Origin: Gemmatimonadota bacterium
GTDB lineage: Bacteria > Gemmatimonadota > Gemmatimonadetes > Gemmatimonadales > Gemmatimonadaceae
Assembly: GCA_023249305.1 (NCBI GenBank)
Contig: JAHFCU010000009.1
Span: forward strand, 1 to 64,000
DNA: 64,000 nucleotides
Direction of reading: 5' to 3'
Of this stretch, positions 43,875 through 51,850 are shown piece by piece (positions within the stretch are counted from its first letter, which is position 1; each line of letters opens with the position of its first letter). The notes beneath the pieces were generated by a model that was given only the letters and a program-made list of their open reading frames with translations, had not been told where the DNA came from and did no database searches. The translations under genes and the position numbers were made by a program.

Positions 43875-45146
43875 ATGTACTTCGCGAGGTTTGAACTCGG
43901 CAACACCAGTGTGGGAGTCGCGGCGCTGACAGTCGGGCGGGCGACTCCCACGCTGTTGCCGCCGCCGTGGGTTGACCGCCTGCTGGCGGCGCGTGACTGC
44001 GCGTTTGCCGTTCGCCTCGTCGCGAACGGTCCAGCGCCGGCCACCACGCTCCTGGTGAGCTCGGAGCACGACGACGAACTCGAAGCGCTGTGCCGCGAGT
44101 TGTTGGGCACCGTGCCTCCCGCGGAGGGGGCGACCGCGGCCGGCGATGTGGCGACGTTCGACCGCCTCGTGAGCCCGCCGCCTTGCCAGCTCTGGCTGAA
44201 CCACGGCGGGTATCAGGCAAATGGAAGGCCGCTGGCCACCGACTTCCGGCTCTTTCCCCAGATCGAGCCGCTCGCCCGGCGCACGGGTGGGCTGGTGTAT
44301 CAGTGCTGCTTTGCCGCGCATCGTCCCGAGCGCGAGTTCGAGCGAGTCGCGCGGAAGTTCCTGGCCGCGCTCCGCGTGGAGTCGCCCTTCCCACCGGCCG
44401 TCACGGAGCTGCAGTCCACGCTGGCGTCGCGGCTGCTGCAGGGTGGCTTCCTGAGCGACGAGCTTATGGGATTCGAGTCGGCTGCAGGCCTGGCGATAGC
44501 GGCGAGCGCCATCGAGGAGAGCTTCCAGGGCACGATGGGGCACTTCGGCTTCGTGGGATCACCCGTCGAGAGCGGAGACTTTCAGGAACTGTTCGTGACG
44601 GGGCTGCATTCCACGCGCTTTGCCCCGGATTCGCATTTCATCACGCGAGCCGCCTCGATCATGTCGGCAGACGAGACGCGGCAGTTCCTGCAACTTCGCA
44701 CGAGCGGCGACGGTGGTAAGGCGACAGTCTCAGACGGCGTCGCCGGCGTGCCGTCCATCTTTCTCAGCTACTCCTCTTCCGACTTCACGCAGGCGTGGGC
44801 GACCTGCCAGTTCCTTGAACGCCACGGCCTGTACTGCTGGATCGCGCCACGCAACATCCTGCCGGGCGAGCCGTATCCCGAGGCCATCATGCGCGGCTTG
44901 AACGACGCCCGGGCCCTTGTCGTGCTCGTCTCCGGCGCGTCGAATCTCTCGCCGCATGTCCATCGCGAAATCGAGCGGGCGCTGCATAACCACGCCGTGA
45001 TCATCCCGATGCGCGTGCAAGACGTCATCCCGACCGGCACCATGGAGTACTTGCTCAGCACCTGCCAGTGGCTCGACGCCTTCGCCGCGTTCGAGCAGTC
45101 GCTGGACGAGCTGCGCGGCCGACTGCGGGGCCTGCTTGGACTCTGA
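43875..45146 (+). CDS. TIR-domain protein with unassigned N-terminal domain
   Basis: The 423-residue product has no signal peptide or membrane segment, so it is cytoplasmic. Residues 1-290 form a region I cannot assign, with a His/Gly-rich segment LWLNHGGYQANGRPLATDF near 105-125. Residues 294-405 are a TIR domain of the bacterial TIR_2 type: strand SIFLSYSSSD, BB-loop-like IAPRNILPGEPYP, and a glutamate at 365 in HREIERAL at the position of the NADase catalytic Glu. TIR enzymes cleave NAD+ or make ADP-ribose signals. It lies 11 bp after paralogue 2 and overlaps the SLOG gene, so it is co-expressed with a likely nucleotide sensor. Confidence 0.8.
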   Translation: MYFARFELGNTSVGVAALTVGRATPTLLPPPWVDRLLAARDCAFAVRLVANGPAPATTLLVSSEHDDELEALCRELLGTVPPAEGATAAGDVATFDRLVSPPPCQLWLNHGGYQANGRPLATDFRLFPQIEPLARRTGGLVYQCCFAAHRPEREFERVARKFLAALRVESPFPPAVTELQSTLASRLLQGGFLSDELMGFESAAGLAIAASAIEESFQGTMGHFGFVGSPVESGDFQELFVTGLHSTRFAPDSHFITRAASIMSADETRQFLQLRTSGDGGKATVSDGVAGVPSIFLSYSSSDFTQAWATCQFLERHGLYCWIAPRNILPGEPYPEAIMRGLNDARALVVLVSGASNLSPHVHREIERALHNHAVIIPMRVQDVIPTGTMEYLLSTCQWLDAFAAFEQSLDELRGRLRGLLGL

Positions 45147-47151
45147 GAACACACCGCTGCGCGAGCGCGCCGCGTCGTCGCCGCCGCGCGCTCCTCTCGC
45201 GTTCCGCGTGGGCGTCGTGGGGCATCGGCCGCACAAGCTGAGGGACGCCAACCTCCCAGCACTGGCGTCGCTGTTCCGCGACGTGTTGACGACCGTGAGG
45301 GACGCCGTGCGCACGTACGCCCTCGACCAACCAAGCGTCTACGACGGCGCGAGCCCGATGCTGCGGGTCATCTCGCCGCTCGCCGAGGGTGCCGACCGGT
45401 TGTTCGCCGAAGAGGCGTTGACAGTTGGGTACGCCATCTGTTGTCCGATGCCGTTCTTCGAGGAGGATTTTGAGAGGGACTTCGTGGCCAGCGCAGCCGA
45501 GGAGCCCGACTCACTCGAGCGATTCCACCGCTTGCTCGACCGCGCGCGGCAGGGCCCTGGGCTGATGAAGTTCGAGATGGACGGCGATCGCGCGGATCCG
45601 GCGCGGGCGTACGCGGCTGCCGGCAGCGTCGTCGTGAACCAGTCGGATCTTCTCGTCGTCGTCTGGGACGGACGGCCGCCCGATGGACCCGGCGGAACGT
45701 ACGGCACTCTTCGCGAAGCGCTAGCCTGCGGCGTCCCCGTGGTCTGGGTTGATGCCGCGGGACCGCATGCCTGCCAGATACTGCGACACGGCACGGACCC
45801 CCCGCAGCCGACGGACGCGTCCCCGAGCCGGCCGACGGATCAACGCGCAAGTCTCACGGCGCAGTTGGTCGCGATCGTGCGCGAGACGCTGGCGCCGCCG
45901 AGCACAACAGCAGGTTCACACCGCGACGACAACGCGTCGTCGCCGCGGGACCTGCGAACAGAGTACTTCCGGGAACGCAGGCCCGTCTGGCATCCGTGGT
46001 TCCTCTGGAAGTTCTTGCGGGACCTGCTCGGCGATGGTCGCCTCAGTTTTCAGAGTCTCCGGCTTGAGAACTTCGAGCAAGCGGCCACGCACGATTGGCC
46101 GATCGCCCCCGAAGAAGTTGAGGGACGAACGCCATCGCCGATTGAGTTGTGGGTGAACCAACGCTTGCGCGCTCACTACGCCTGGGCGGACCGGCTCGCC
46201 GACCTGTACGCGGACAAGTACCGCAGCGCGTTCACGCTCGTGTACTCGCTCGCCGCGCTCGCGGTGCTCCTCGCGCTCCTCCCGGTATTCGTGCGGGAGG
46301 TCGGCTTCCCCACCCTGACGCGGATCGAGGTCTTTGCGTGGCTCGAAGGCGCGACCATGATCGTCCTGCTCGCGGTGCTCGCAACCGGACGAATCCGCCG
46401 CTGGCATGATCGGTGGCTGGACTATCGGCTGGTGGCGGAGCTCGTGCGAGAACTTCGCATTCTCCTGCCGCTCGGCGGCGGGAGACCGACACCGAGACCG
46501 CCGGCGCACTTGTCGGCGTACGGAGATCCCGCGCGATCGTGGATGTTCTGGCACTTGAACGGCATCGCGCGCGCGACGGGATTGCCCGATGCGAAGCTGT
46601 CGCGGGAGCATCTGCAGGAGAGCGTGACCTACCTGCGCAACGTCATCTCGGGAGCAGCCAACTCGGCCGGTCAGGTTCGCTTTCACCAAGGCGCGGCTCG
46701 CTCGTCCGCGCGGATTCACCATCGTCTGCACGTCGTCACGGTGTTCGCCTTCGCTCTGACGGTCGCCTGCGTCGCGGGCCATCTGATCTTCGAGGTGTTT
46801 CCCGGTGCGCTCGATGCAGCGAGAGGAACGCTGCTGGGCGACCAGTGGTTGGAGTGGATCAGGCCGGCGCTTTGGGTCGGCACGGCCTTTCTGCCCGCGT
46901 TCGGCGCGGCTGCGGCCGGACTGATCAACCAAGGGGAGTTTGCCCGTATGGCGAAGCGGTCGGAGGCGATGAGCGAGCGCTTCTTGCAGATTGACGGCGA
47001 GCTTCAAGCGCTCGAGCGGCGCATGGTTTTGGGTCAGCCCGTCACGTCAGCGGAGATCGCGGCGCAGGCCAGTCGCACGGCGCAACTGATGGTGGATGAA
47101 GTGCTCGACTGGCGCGTTGTCTTCGTGCACCGGCCGCTCGCGCAGCCGTAG
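45136..47151 (+). CDS. SLOG-like domain fused to SLATT-like membrane region
   Basis: The 671-residue product starts at TTG 45136 inside the end of the TIR gene, with GGGG just upstream. No later ATG would keep the first domain intact. Residues 22-206 look like a SLOG (Rossmann, nucleotide-binding) domain, shown by FRVGVVGHRPHKL, SPLAEGADRLFAEEAL and SDLLVVVWDGRPPDGPGG. A linker follows, then helix pairs at 365-387/398-418 and 531-553/578-597, with charged helices between and after them. This resembles a doubled SLATT pore as described for nucleotide-driven conflict systems. The model is that a TIR-made nucleotide binds SLOG and opens the pore. Domain calls are by eye. Confidence 0.75.
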   Translation: MDSENTPLRERAASSPPRAPLAFRVGVVGHRPHKLRDANLPALASLFRDVLTTVRDAVRTYALDQPSVYDGASPMLRVISPLAEGADRLFAEEALTVGYAICCPMPFFEEDFERDFVASAAEEPDSLERFHRLLDRARQGPGLMKFEMDGDRADPARAYAAAGSVVVNQSDLLVVVWDGRPPDGPGGTYGTLREALACGVPVVWVDAAGPHACQILRHGTDPPQPTDASPSRPTDQRASLTAQLVAIVRETLAPPSTTAGSHRDDNASSPRDLRTEYFRERRPVWHPWFLWKFLRDLLGDGRLSFQSLRLENFEQAATHDWPIAPEEVEGRTPSPIELWVNQRLRAHYAWADRLADLYADKYRSAFTLVYSLAALAVLLALLPVFVREVGFPTLTRIEVFAWLEGATMIVLLAVLATGRIRRWHDRWLDYRLVAELVRELRILLPLGGGRPTPRPPAHLSAYGDPARSWMFWHLNGIARATGLPDAKLSREHLQESVTYLRNVISGAANSAGQVRFHQGAARSSARIHHRLHVVTVFAFALTVACVAGHLIFEVFPGALDAARGTLLGDQWLEWIRPALWVGTAFLPAFGAAAAGLINQGEFARMAKRSEAMSERFLQIDGELQALERRMVLGQPVTSAEIAAQASRTAQLMVDEVLDWRVVFVHRPLAQP

Positions 47152-47172
47152 GCGCGCGAGGCCGCTGTGAGA

Positions 47173-47257
47173 TACCGGGGCCGGGAATCGAACCCGGATG
47201 GGGTTGCCCCCAAGGGATTTTAAGTCCCTCGCGTCTAGCCAGTTTCGCCACCCCGGC
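47173..47257 (-). tRNA. tRNA-Leu (anticodon UAA)
   Basis: The 85-nt class II tRNA reads GCCGGGG at its 5' end. Its anticodon stem-loop is GGGACTTAAAATCCC (anticodon TAA), it has a long variable arm with a GGGGGCAACCCC hairpin, and its T-arm reads GGGTTCGATTCCC. The acceptor stem closes with CCCCGGT plus discriminator A; the CCA end is not encoded. It lies 21 bp after the SLOG gene, on the opposite strand. Confidence 0.95.
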
Positions 47258-47273
47258 AGGCACTACGATCGAA

Positions 47274-47296
47274 GGATCTGGAATCCGGATTGCGAT
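47274..47296. repeat. Copy 2 of the dispersed intergenic repeat
   Basis: It matches 2289-2311 with one difference over 23 bases. Seen in the direction of tRNA-Leu transcription, it lies 16 bp upstream of the tRNA. The flanks continue with related words such as CGCGATTTCGGATTTCG. Confidence 0.6.
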
Positions 47297-47421
47297 ACTG
47301 GACCGCGATTTCGGATTTCGACTAGCAATAAAGCTACGGAAGTGACTCAAAGCGGGAAGGCTCGTGTAGGGGTTTCGCCCGACTACGTTTCTTGCGTCCC
47401 GCCAGACAGCTTGAGTGGCGC

Positions 47422-50400
47422 ATGACAATGCCCCCGCCCCTCATTGCAGCGATCGCGCTGACCGCAACGATCGTCGTGCTGCGCCGCGCTGCCCGCACAT
47501 CGCTGGGCGCGCGGCGCGTTCTTGCTCGGGGTGTGTTGCTGGCGTCGCTGGTTGGTCTTGTGCTGACTAGCTGCGGACGCGAAGTCACCGCACCAGGCGG
47601 TGAGAGCCTGCGTCTGGCGCGCGGTGTGTCGTTCCTCGCGCAATTTCCACCGGCATTCGCCAACCTCCAGTCCGTGTCGAGTCTGGTGCCGTTCGCGCGC
47701 GTGCGCGTCGTCTTCCGGCACGCTGACGGCTCGGTGGCGCTGGACACCGTCGTTGATTTCAGCTCGTCGGGCCCCGACCAGGTGAGTGTGTCGTTCATGC
47801 TCCACCTGTCGCCGACCGCGCCTCCGTCGGGTGAGCCGATGGCGCTCACGCTCGATTACCAGAATGCGGCGGGCGAAACGGTTTTCCACGGCGGCCCGAC
47901 GCCCTTGGTGGTGGTGCCGAGCCTTCCGGGATCTCCGGCACCGACGCCGGTACAGGTACCGGTGAGCTACAGCGGGACCGGGTCGAATGCGGCTGGAGTG
48001 CGCATCGCGCCACGGTCACTCACCGTGGCGGCAGGGGACAACTTCACGTTCACCGCGAGCGCCGTTGATGCGTCGGGTGCGGTTCTGTCGAACACGCCGA
48101 TGGTCTGGAGTTCGCTCGACCCCACCGTGGCGACCATTGCCAACGTCAGCGCGGGAGCTGGCAGCGCACTCCTCGCGAGGGGACCGGCGCGCATCGTCGT
48201 GCAGCTTCTCACCGGTCAGGCGGACACCGTCACGCTGACGGTTCAGCCAAAGCTAGCGGCGATCGCTTCGATTTCGGGGAGCGGCCAGGCCGGAGCGGGA
48301 GGGGCGACTCTACCTCAGCCCGTCGTCGTGAAGACGACGGCCACCGACGGACTGCCCCTCGCTGGGGTTAGCGTGACCTTTGCGGCCTCGGCGGGCGGCA
48401 GCGTTGGCGCCGCGACCGTGGTCACGAATGCATCGGGGCTTGCGCAGACGACGTGGCAGCTCGCGCCGGCGCTCGGCGCGCAATCGCTCACCGCAACAGC
48501 CACGGGACTGAGCGCGCCAGTCACGTTCACGGCGACGTCCACGTCGGGCCCGCCCGCGAAGCTGGCCATCAGTACGCAACCCCTTGACGGCACCGCGGGC
48601 GCGCTGCTCCCGCCGGTCGAAGTGAAGGTCGTGGATGCCGCTGGCAACCCGACCACTTACAGTGGCGCCGTGACGATGGCGCTCGGCGCAGCACCGAGTG
48701 GCGCGGCCGTGATTGGGACGACAACGGTGAACGCGGCGGGCGGCATTGCCACGTTCAGCGCGCTGCGCATCCGCAAGGCCGGGATCGGATACACGTTCGT
48801 GGCGAGCGCGCCGTCGTTGACCGGCGTGAACACGGCCGCGTTCAATGTGGCTGCGGCGCCTGGCTTCGCGCTCGCGGTGGGCGGCGGCTCCGGACAAGGT
48901 GGCCAGGTCGGCAGCCTCCTCCCCGCGCCGATCTCCGTGCTCGTCACGGACAGCTGCGGCAACCCTGCTCCCGGCGCGACCATCAACTTCTCGGTGCCCG
49001 CTGGGGACGGCTCGGTCTCGCCCGCTTCGGCGGTGACTGGCGCCGACGGCACCGCTGCGACGCGATGGACGCTGGGCCAGACGACGGGCTTCCGGATCAT
49101 GACGGCTGCCGGCGCTGGGCTGACACCGAGCGCGATCAACGTGGGCGCCAGCGTGGCGCCGCTCGTTCAGCTGCAGTTCGTACAGCAGCCCGTGAGCGCG
49201 ACCGCGGGCTTGCTGATCTCACCGGCAATCACGGTGCGTGCGCTGAACGCAGCGGGCGCCACCGATACCTTGTTCACCGGCAGCGTGACGGTGGCGTTTC
49301 AGAGCAACGTTGCGGGTGCCACGCTGGCGGGCACGCTCACGAAGGCCGCCGTGCGCGGTGTCGCGACGTTCAATGATCTCCGCGTGCGCAAGGCGGGCAC
49401 GGGCTACACGGTGGGCGCGTCAGCGAGCGGCTATGGTTCCGCGACCTCGGCAGCCTTCAACATCACCGCAGGGCCTGCCGCCACCATCACGGTCGCGAGC
49501 GGCAACGCGCAATCCGGCCCAACCTCGACGGCGCTCACCAATCCGATCGTTGCGCTGGTCAGTGACTCGACGGGCAATCCGCTAAGCGGCGTGACCGTGA
49601 CTTGGGCGACATCCGGCGGCACCGTGAGTCCCGGCTCCGGCTTGACGAATGCGAGTGGCCTCGCGAGCGCCACGTGGACGCTCGGCCCCTCTGGCGGCGC
49701 GCAATCTGCGACCGCGACGGTGAGCCCGCTTCCTTCAGCGACTTTCACGGTGACCGCCTCTGCACCACCATCGACGTACAGCAAGACATGGACGGGGGCA
49801 ACGAGCACTGACTGGAGCACGGCCACGAACTGGAGTCCGGCGGGCGTGCCCACTTCAAGTGATTCGACGCTGATCCCGGTGGTGACCAACCAACCTGTCC
49901 TCAGCGCGCTCACGAGCATCGGCAAGCTGACGGTCAACGGCGGCGCCACGGTCAACCTGAACGGCTTTGTACTCGACATCTATGGCAACGTGGACAGCCA
50001 AGGTTCGATTACCGGTTCGACGGGTAGCTTCATCTTGGTGCAGTCGCCGGTCACTGTCAGCGGCAACTTCACGGCGCCCTCGATGTTCCTCCCGGGCGGT
50101 GCCTCGCTGAGCGGCAACACGACGATCACGTCGAACAGCTTGCAGATGACCGGTTACCTGACGACGCTGGCATTCAACTCGCACACGCTCACCGTGGTGG
50201 GCAATGCGACGATGGCCCTGCACATGGTGAACGCAAATGACTCACTTGTGGTGACGGGGACCTTCACCGCGAACTCGGGCCTTTCGCCGTCGGCGACCGA
50301 CCTGACCGCCGGGACGATCGTTGTGGGTGGCGACTTCGTACAGCAGGGGATGTACCAGACCTTCCCTGCCCGCGGGACGCACAAAGTCGTGATGAAGGGC

Positions 50401-51627
50401 AGCACCGCGCAGCACATCAAGTTCTTCGTGTCAACCAACCGGTTCTCGCACTTCAACGATCTCGTTATTGACAACGCCGCCGGCGTTTCGATGGACAGCG
50501 TGAACTACGACAACGGTGGCGGCTCGATGTATGGCGGCATCAATGAGGTGGGGCGCCACCTCACGATTCTCAACGGCACGCTGACGGGGACGAGGGGCAG
50601 CTACGTGCGCATCGGCGGCACGCTCACCGATGCCGTGGGCGGCCGAGTGACGGTGCCTCGGGTGTACTTCGATTCGTCGGCCACGCCGCTGAGCAGCACG
50701 ACGACGACGCTCAGCGCGCCCAAGGTGTACTTCAATGCGCCGGTGACGGCCGTGCTTGGCGCTAACCTTACGGTCAACGGCGATGTCACACTGACCGGCA
50801 ACGACACCCTCAAGCTCAACAGTCACACGGTCAACGTGACCGGCGCGTTCAGCGCCGCACTCTGCTGCACGTACGGCCAGGTGATCATGAACAACGCCGC
50901 CGACGTGCTGAACGTGACGGGGCCCATCTCGCTGGCGCAGTATGGCAGCGCCGGGACGTTCACGGCCGGCGTGATTAGCGCGGGTGCCGGCTTCGATGGC
51001 AGCTTCATGCAGGCGTCCGGAACTCACAAGCTGGTGCTGAAGGGACTAGGTCGCAACTCGCTGTCGATGAGTTCCACGGACTCGACGACCGGCTCGTACC
51101 TCAATGACCTCGAGATCGCGAACACGGCGCTGGATACGGTCGCCATCGGCGCGAGCATCTACGTGAAGGGGATGTTCACGAAGACGACGAGCGGTGCGAC
51201 GGTCGTGTACCAGCCCACGGGCCAGGGTCGGCTGCACGTGAACGGCATCAACGTCACGCAACCGGTGTCGTTCATTCGGGTGCCGCTCTACATCGTGGGC
51301 GGTGGACCGGTGACGGCGTTCGGCAACGCCACCTTCAAGGATGACTGGTACTATACCTCGGATGACCCCGGCGCTGGCGGGACGCAGATGTGGCACTTGG
51401 CCATCATCCGCGGCGGCACGGGGAGCTACACGTTCGATGGACTCACGTTCGACAACGTCACGCCGGCGCCATCGCCGCCGAACCCGCGCGGCAATCCGTG
51501 GGGTTTCGTCAACGTGCAGGGTCCCTCCGGGCTGAACGTGAATCTCACGACGGCGACGCCGTCGTCCACGCTCGGCCTCGCGAAGAGCATCGCGTCGGGC
51601 GGTGCGGCACTCAGCTGGCTGCCGTAG
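47422..51627 (+). CDS. Large modular Ig-like lipoprotein
   Basis: About 1400 residues. The start is unsure: ATG 47422 or 47428 gives a long signal region, while GTG 47476 would give a normal ~33-residue lipoprotein signal ending LVLTSC (lipobox). After the anchor come a BIG_2-like domain (RIAPRSLTVAAGDNFTF), then three BIG_1-like repeats. These alternate with two copies of a ~95-residue module containing IRKAGIGYTFVASA / VRKAGTGYTVGASA. The last ~600 residues start with WTGATSTDWSTATNWSPAG and consist of short repeats suggesting a beta-helix. It is probably surface-anchored and involved in adhesion or cell envelope structure; no enzymatic motif was seen. Confidence 0.65.
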   Translation: MTMPPPLIAAIALTATIVVLRRAARTSLGARRVLARGVLLASLVGLVLTSCGREVTAPGGESLRLARGVSFLAQFPPAFANLQSVSSLVPFARVRVVFRHADGSVALDTVVDFSSSGPDQVSVSFMLHLSPTAPPSGEPMALTLDYQNAAGETVFHGGPTPLVVVPSLPGSPAPTPVQVPVSYSGTGSNAAGVRIAPRSLTVAAGDNFTFTASAVDASGAVLSNTPMVWSSLDPTVATIANVSAGAGSALLARGPARIVVQLLTGQADTVTLTVQPKLAAIASISGSGQAGAGGATLPQPVVVKTTATDGLPLAGVSVTFAASAGGSVGAATVVTNASGLAQTTWQLAPALGAQSLTATATGLSAPVTFTATSTSGPPAKLAISTQPLDGTAGALLPPVEVKVVDAAGNPTTYSGAVTMALGAAPSGAAVIGTTTVNAAGGIATFSALRIRKAGIGYTFVASAPSLTGVNTAAFNVAAAPGFALAVGGGSGQGGQVGSLLPAPISVLVTDSCGNPAPGATINFSVPAGDGSVSPASAVTGADGTAATRWTLGQTTGFRIMTAAGAGLTPSAINVGASVAPLVQLQFVQQPVSATAGLLISPAITVRALNAAGATDTLFTGSVTVAFQSNVAGATLAGTLTKAAVRGVATFNDLRVRKAGTGYTVGASASGYGSATSAAFNITAGPAATITVASGNAQSGPTSTALTNPIVALVSDSTGNPLSGVTVTWATSGGTVSPGSGLTNASGLASATWTLGPSGGAQSATATVSPLPSATFTVTASAPPSTYSKTWTGATSTDWSTATNWSPAGVPTSSDSTLIPVVTNQPVLSALTSIGKLTVNGGATVNLNGFVLDIYGNVDSQGSITGSTGSFILVQSPVTVSGNFTAPSMFLPGGASLSGNTTITSNSLQMTGYLTTLAFNSHTLTVVGNATMALHMVNANDSLVVTGTFTANSGLSPSATDLTAGTIVVGGDFVQQGMYQTFPARGTHKVVMKGSTAQHIKFFVSTNRFSHFNDLVIDNAAGVSMDSVNYDNGGGSMYGGINEVGRHLTILNGTLTGTRGSYVRIGGTLTDAVGGRVTVPRVYFDSSATPLSSTTTTLSAPKVYFNAPVTAVLGANLTVNGDVTLTGNDTLKLNSHTVNVTGAFSAALCCTYGQVIMNNAADVLNVTGPISLAQYGSAGTFTAGVISAGAGFDGSFMQASGTHKLVLKGLGRNSLSMSSTDSTTGSYLNDLEIANTALDTVAIGASIYVKGMFTKTTSGATVVYQPTGQGRLHVNGINVTQPVSFIRVPLYIVGGGPVTAFGNATFKDDWYYTSDDPGAGGTQMWHLAIIRGGTGSYTFDGLTFDNVTPAPSPPNPRGNPWGFVNVQGPSGLNVNLTTATPSSTLGLAKSIASGGAALSWLP

Positions 51628-51652
51628 CGCAGCGCGCGCGTGCAGCGCGGCA

Positions 51653-51683
51653 AAGGGCGGAGGCCTCATCGGCCTCCGCCCTT
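51653..51683 (+). terminator. Intrinsic terminator of the Ig-like lipoprotein gene
   Basis: A 13-bp perfect stem (51653-51665 with 51671-51683) with loop TCATC is followed by CTGTTGTCTTCTG, a T-rich tail. It lies 25 bp after the stop. Confidence 0.75.
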
Positions 51684-51734
51684 CTGTTGTCTTCTGCCAC
51701 TCTCTGTCGCTTTCTGCTGCCCTCTTCTCGCTAG

Positions 51735-51807
51735 AGCGGGAAACGGGACTCGAACCCGCGACCCCAACCTTGGCAAGGTTGTGCTCTACCAACTGAGCTA
51801 TTCCCGC
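51735..51807 (-). tRNA. tRNA-Gly (anticodon GCC)
   Basis: The 73-nt class I tRNA starts GCGGGAATAGCTCAGTTGGT (D-arm). The anticodon loop is CTTGCCAAGG, the T-arm is GGGTTCGAGTCCC, and the acceptor closes with TTCCCGC plus T. CCA is not encoded. It lies 43 bp after galK in the same direction. Confidence 0.95.
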
Positions 51808-51850
51808 GTGCCTCGCATTCTAGTGCGACCGATGGACCGCTGCAACGGGC

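Noticed and set aside
40915-47151. Calling the TIR/SLOG cassette a standard Thoeris system
   Set aside because: Thoeris pairs TIR proteins with SIR2-SLOG or macro/membrane ThsA proteins. Here SLOG is fused to membrane helices, no SIR2 motif is present, and two additional paralogous genes belong to the set.
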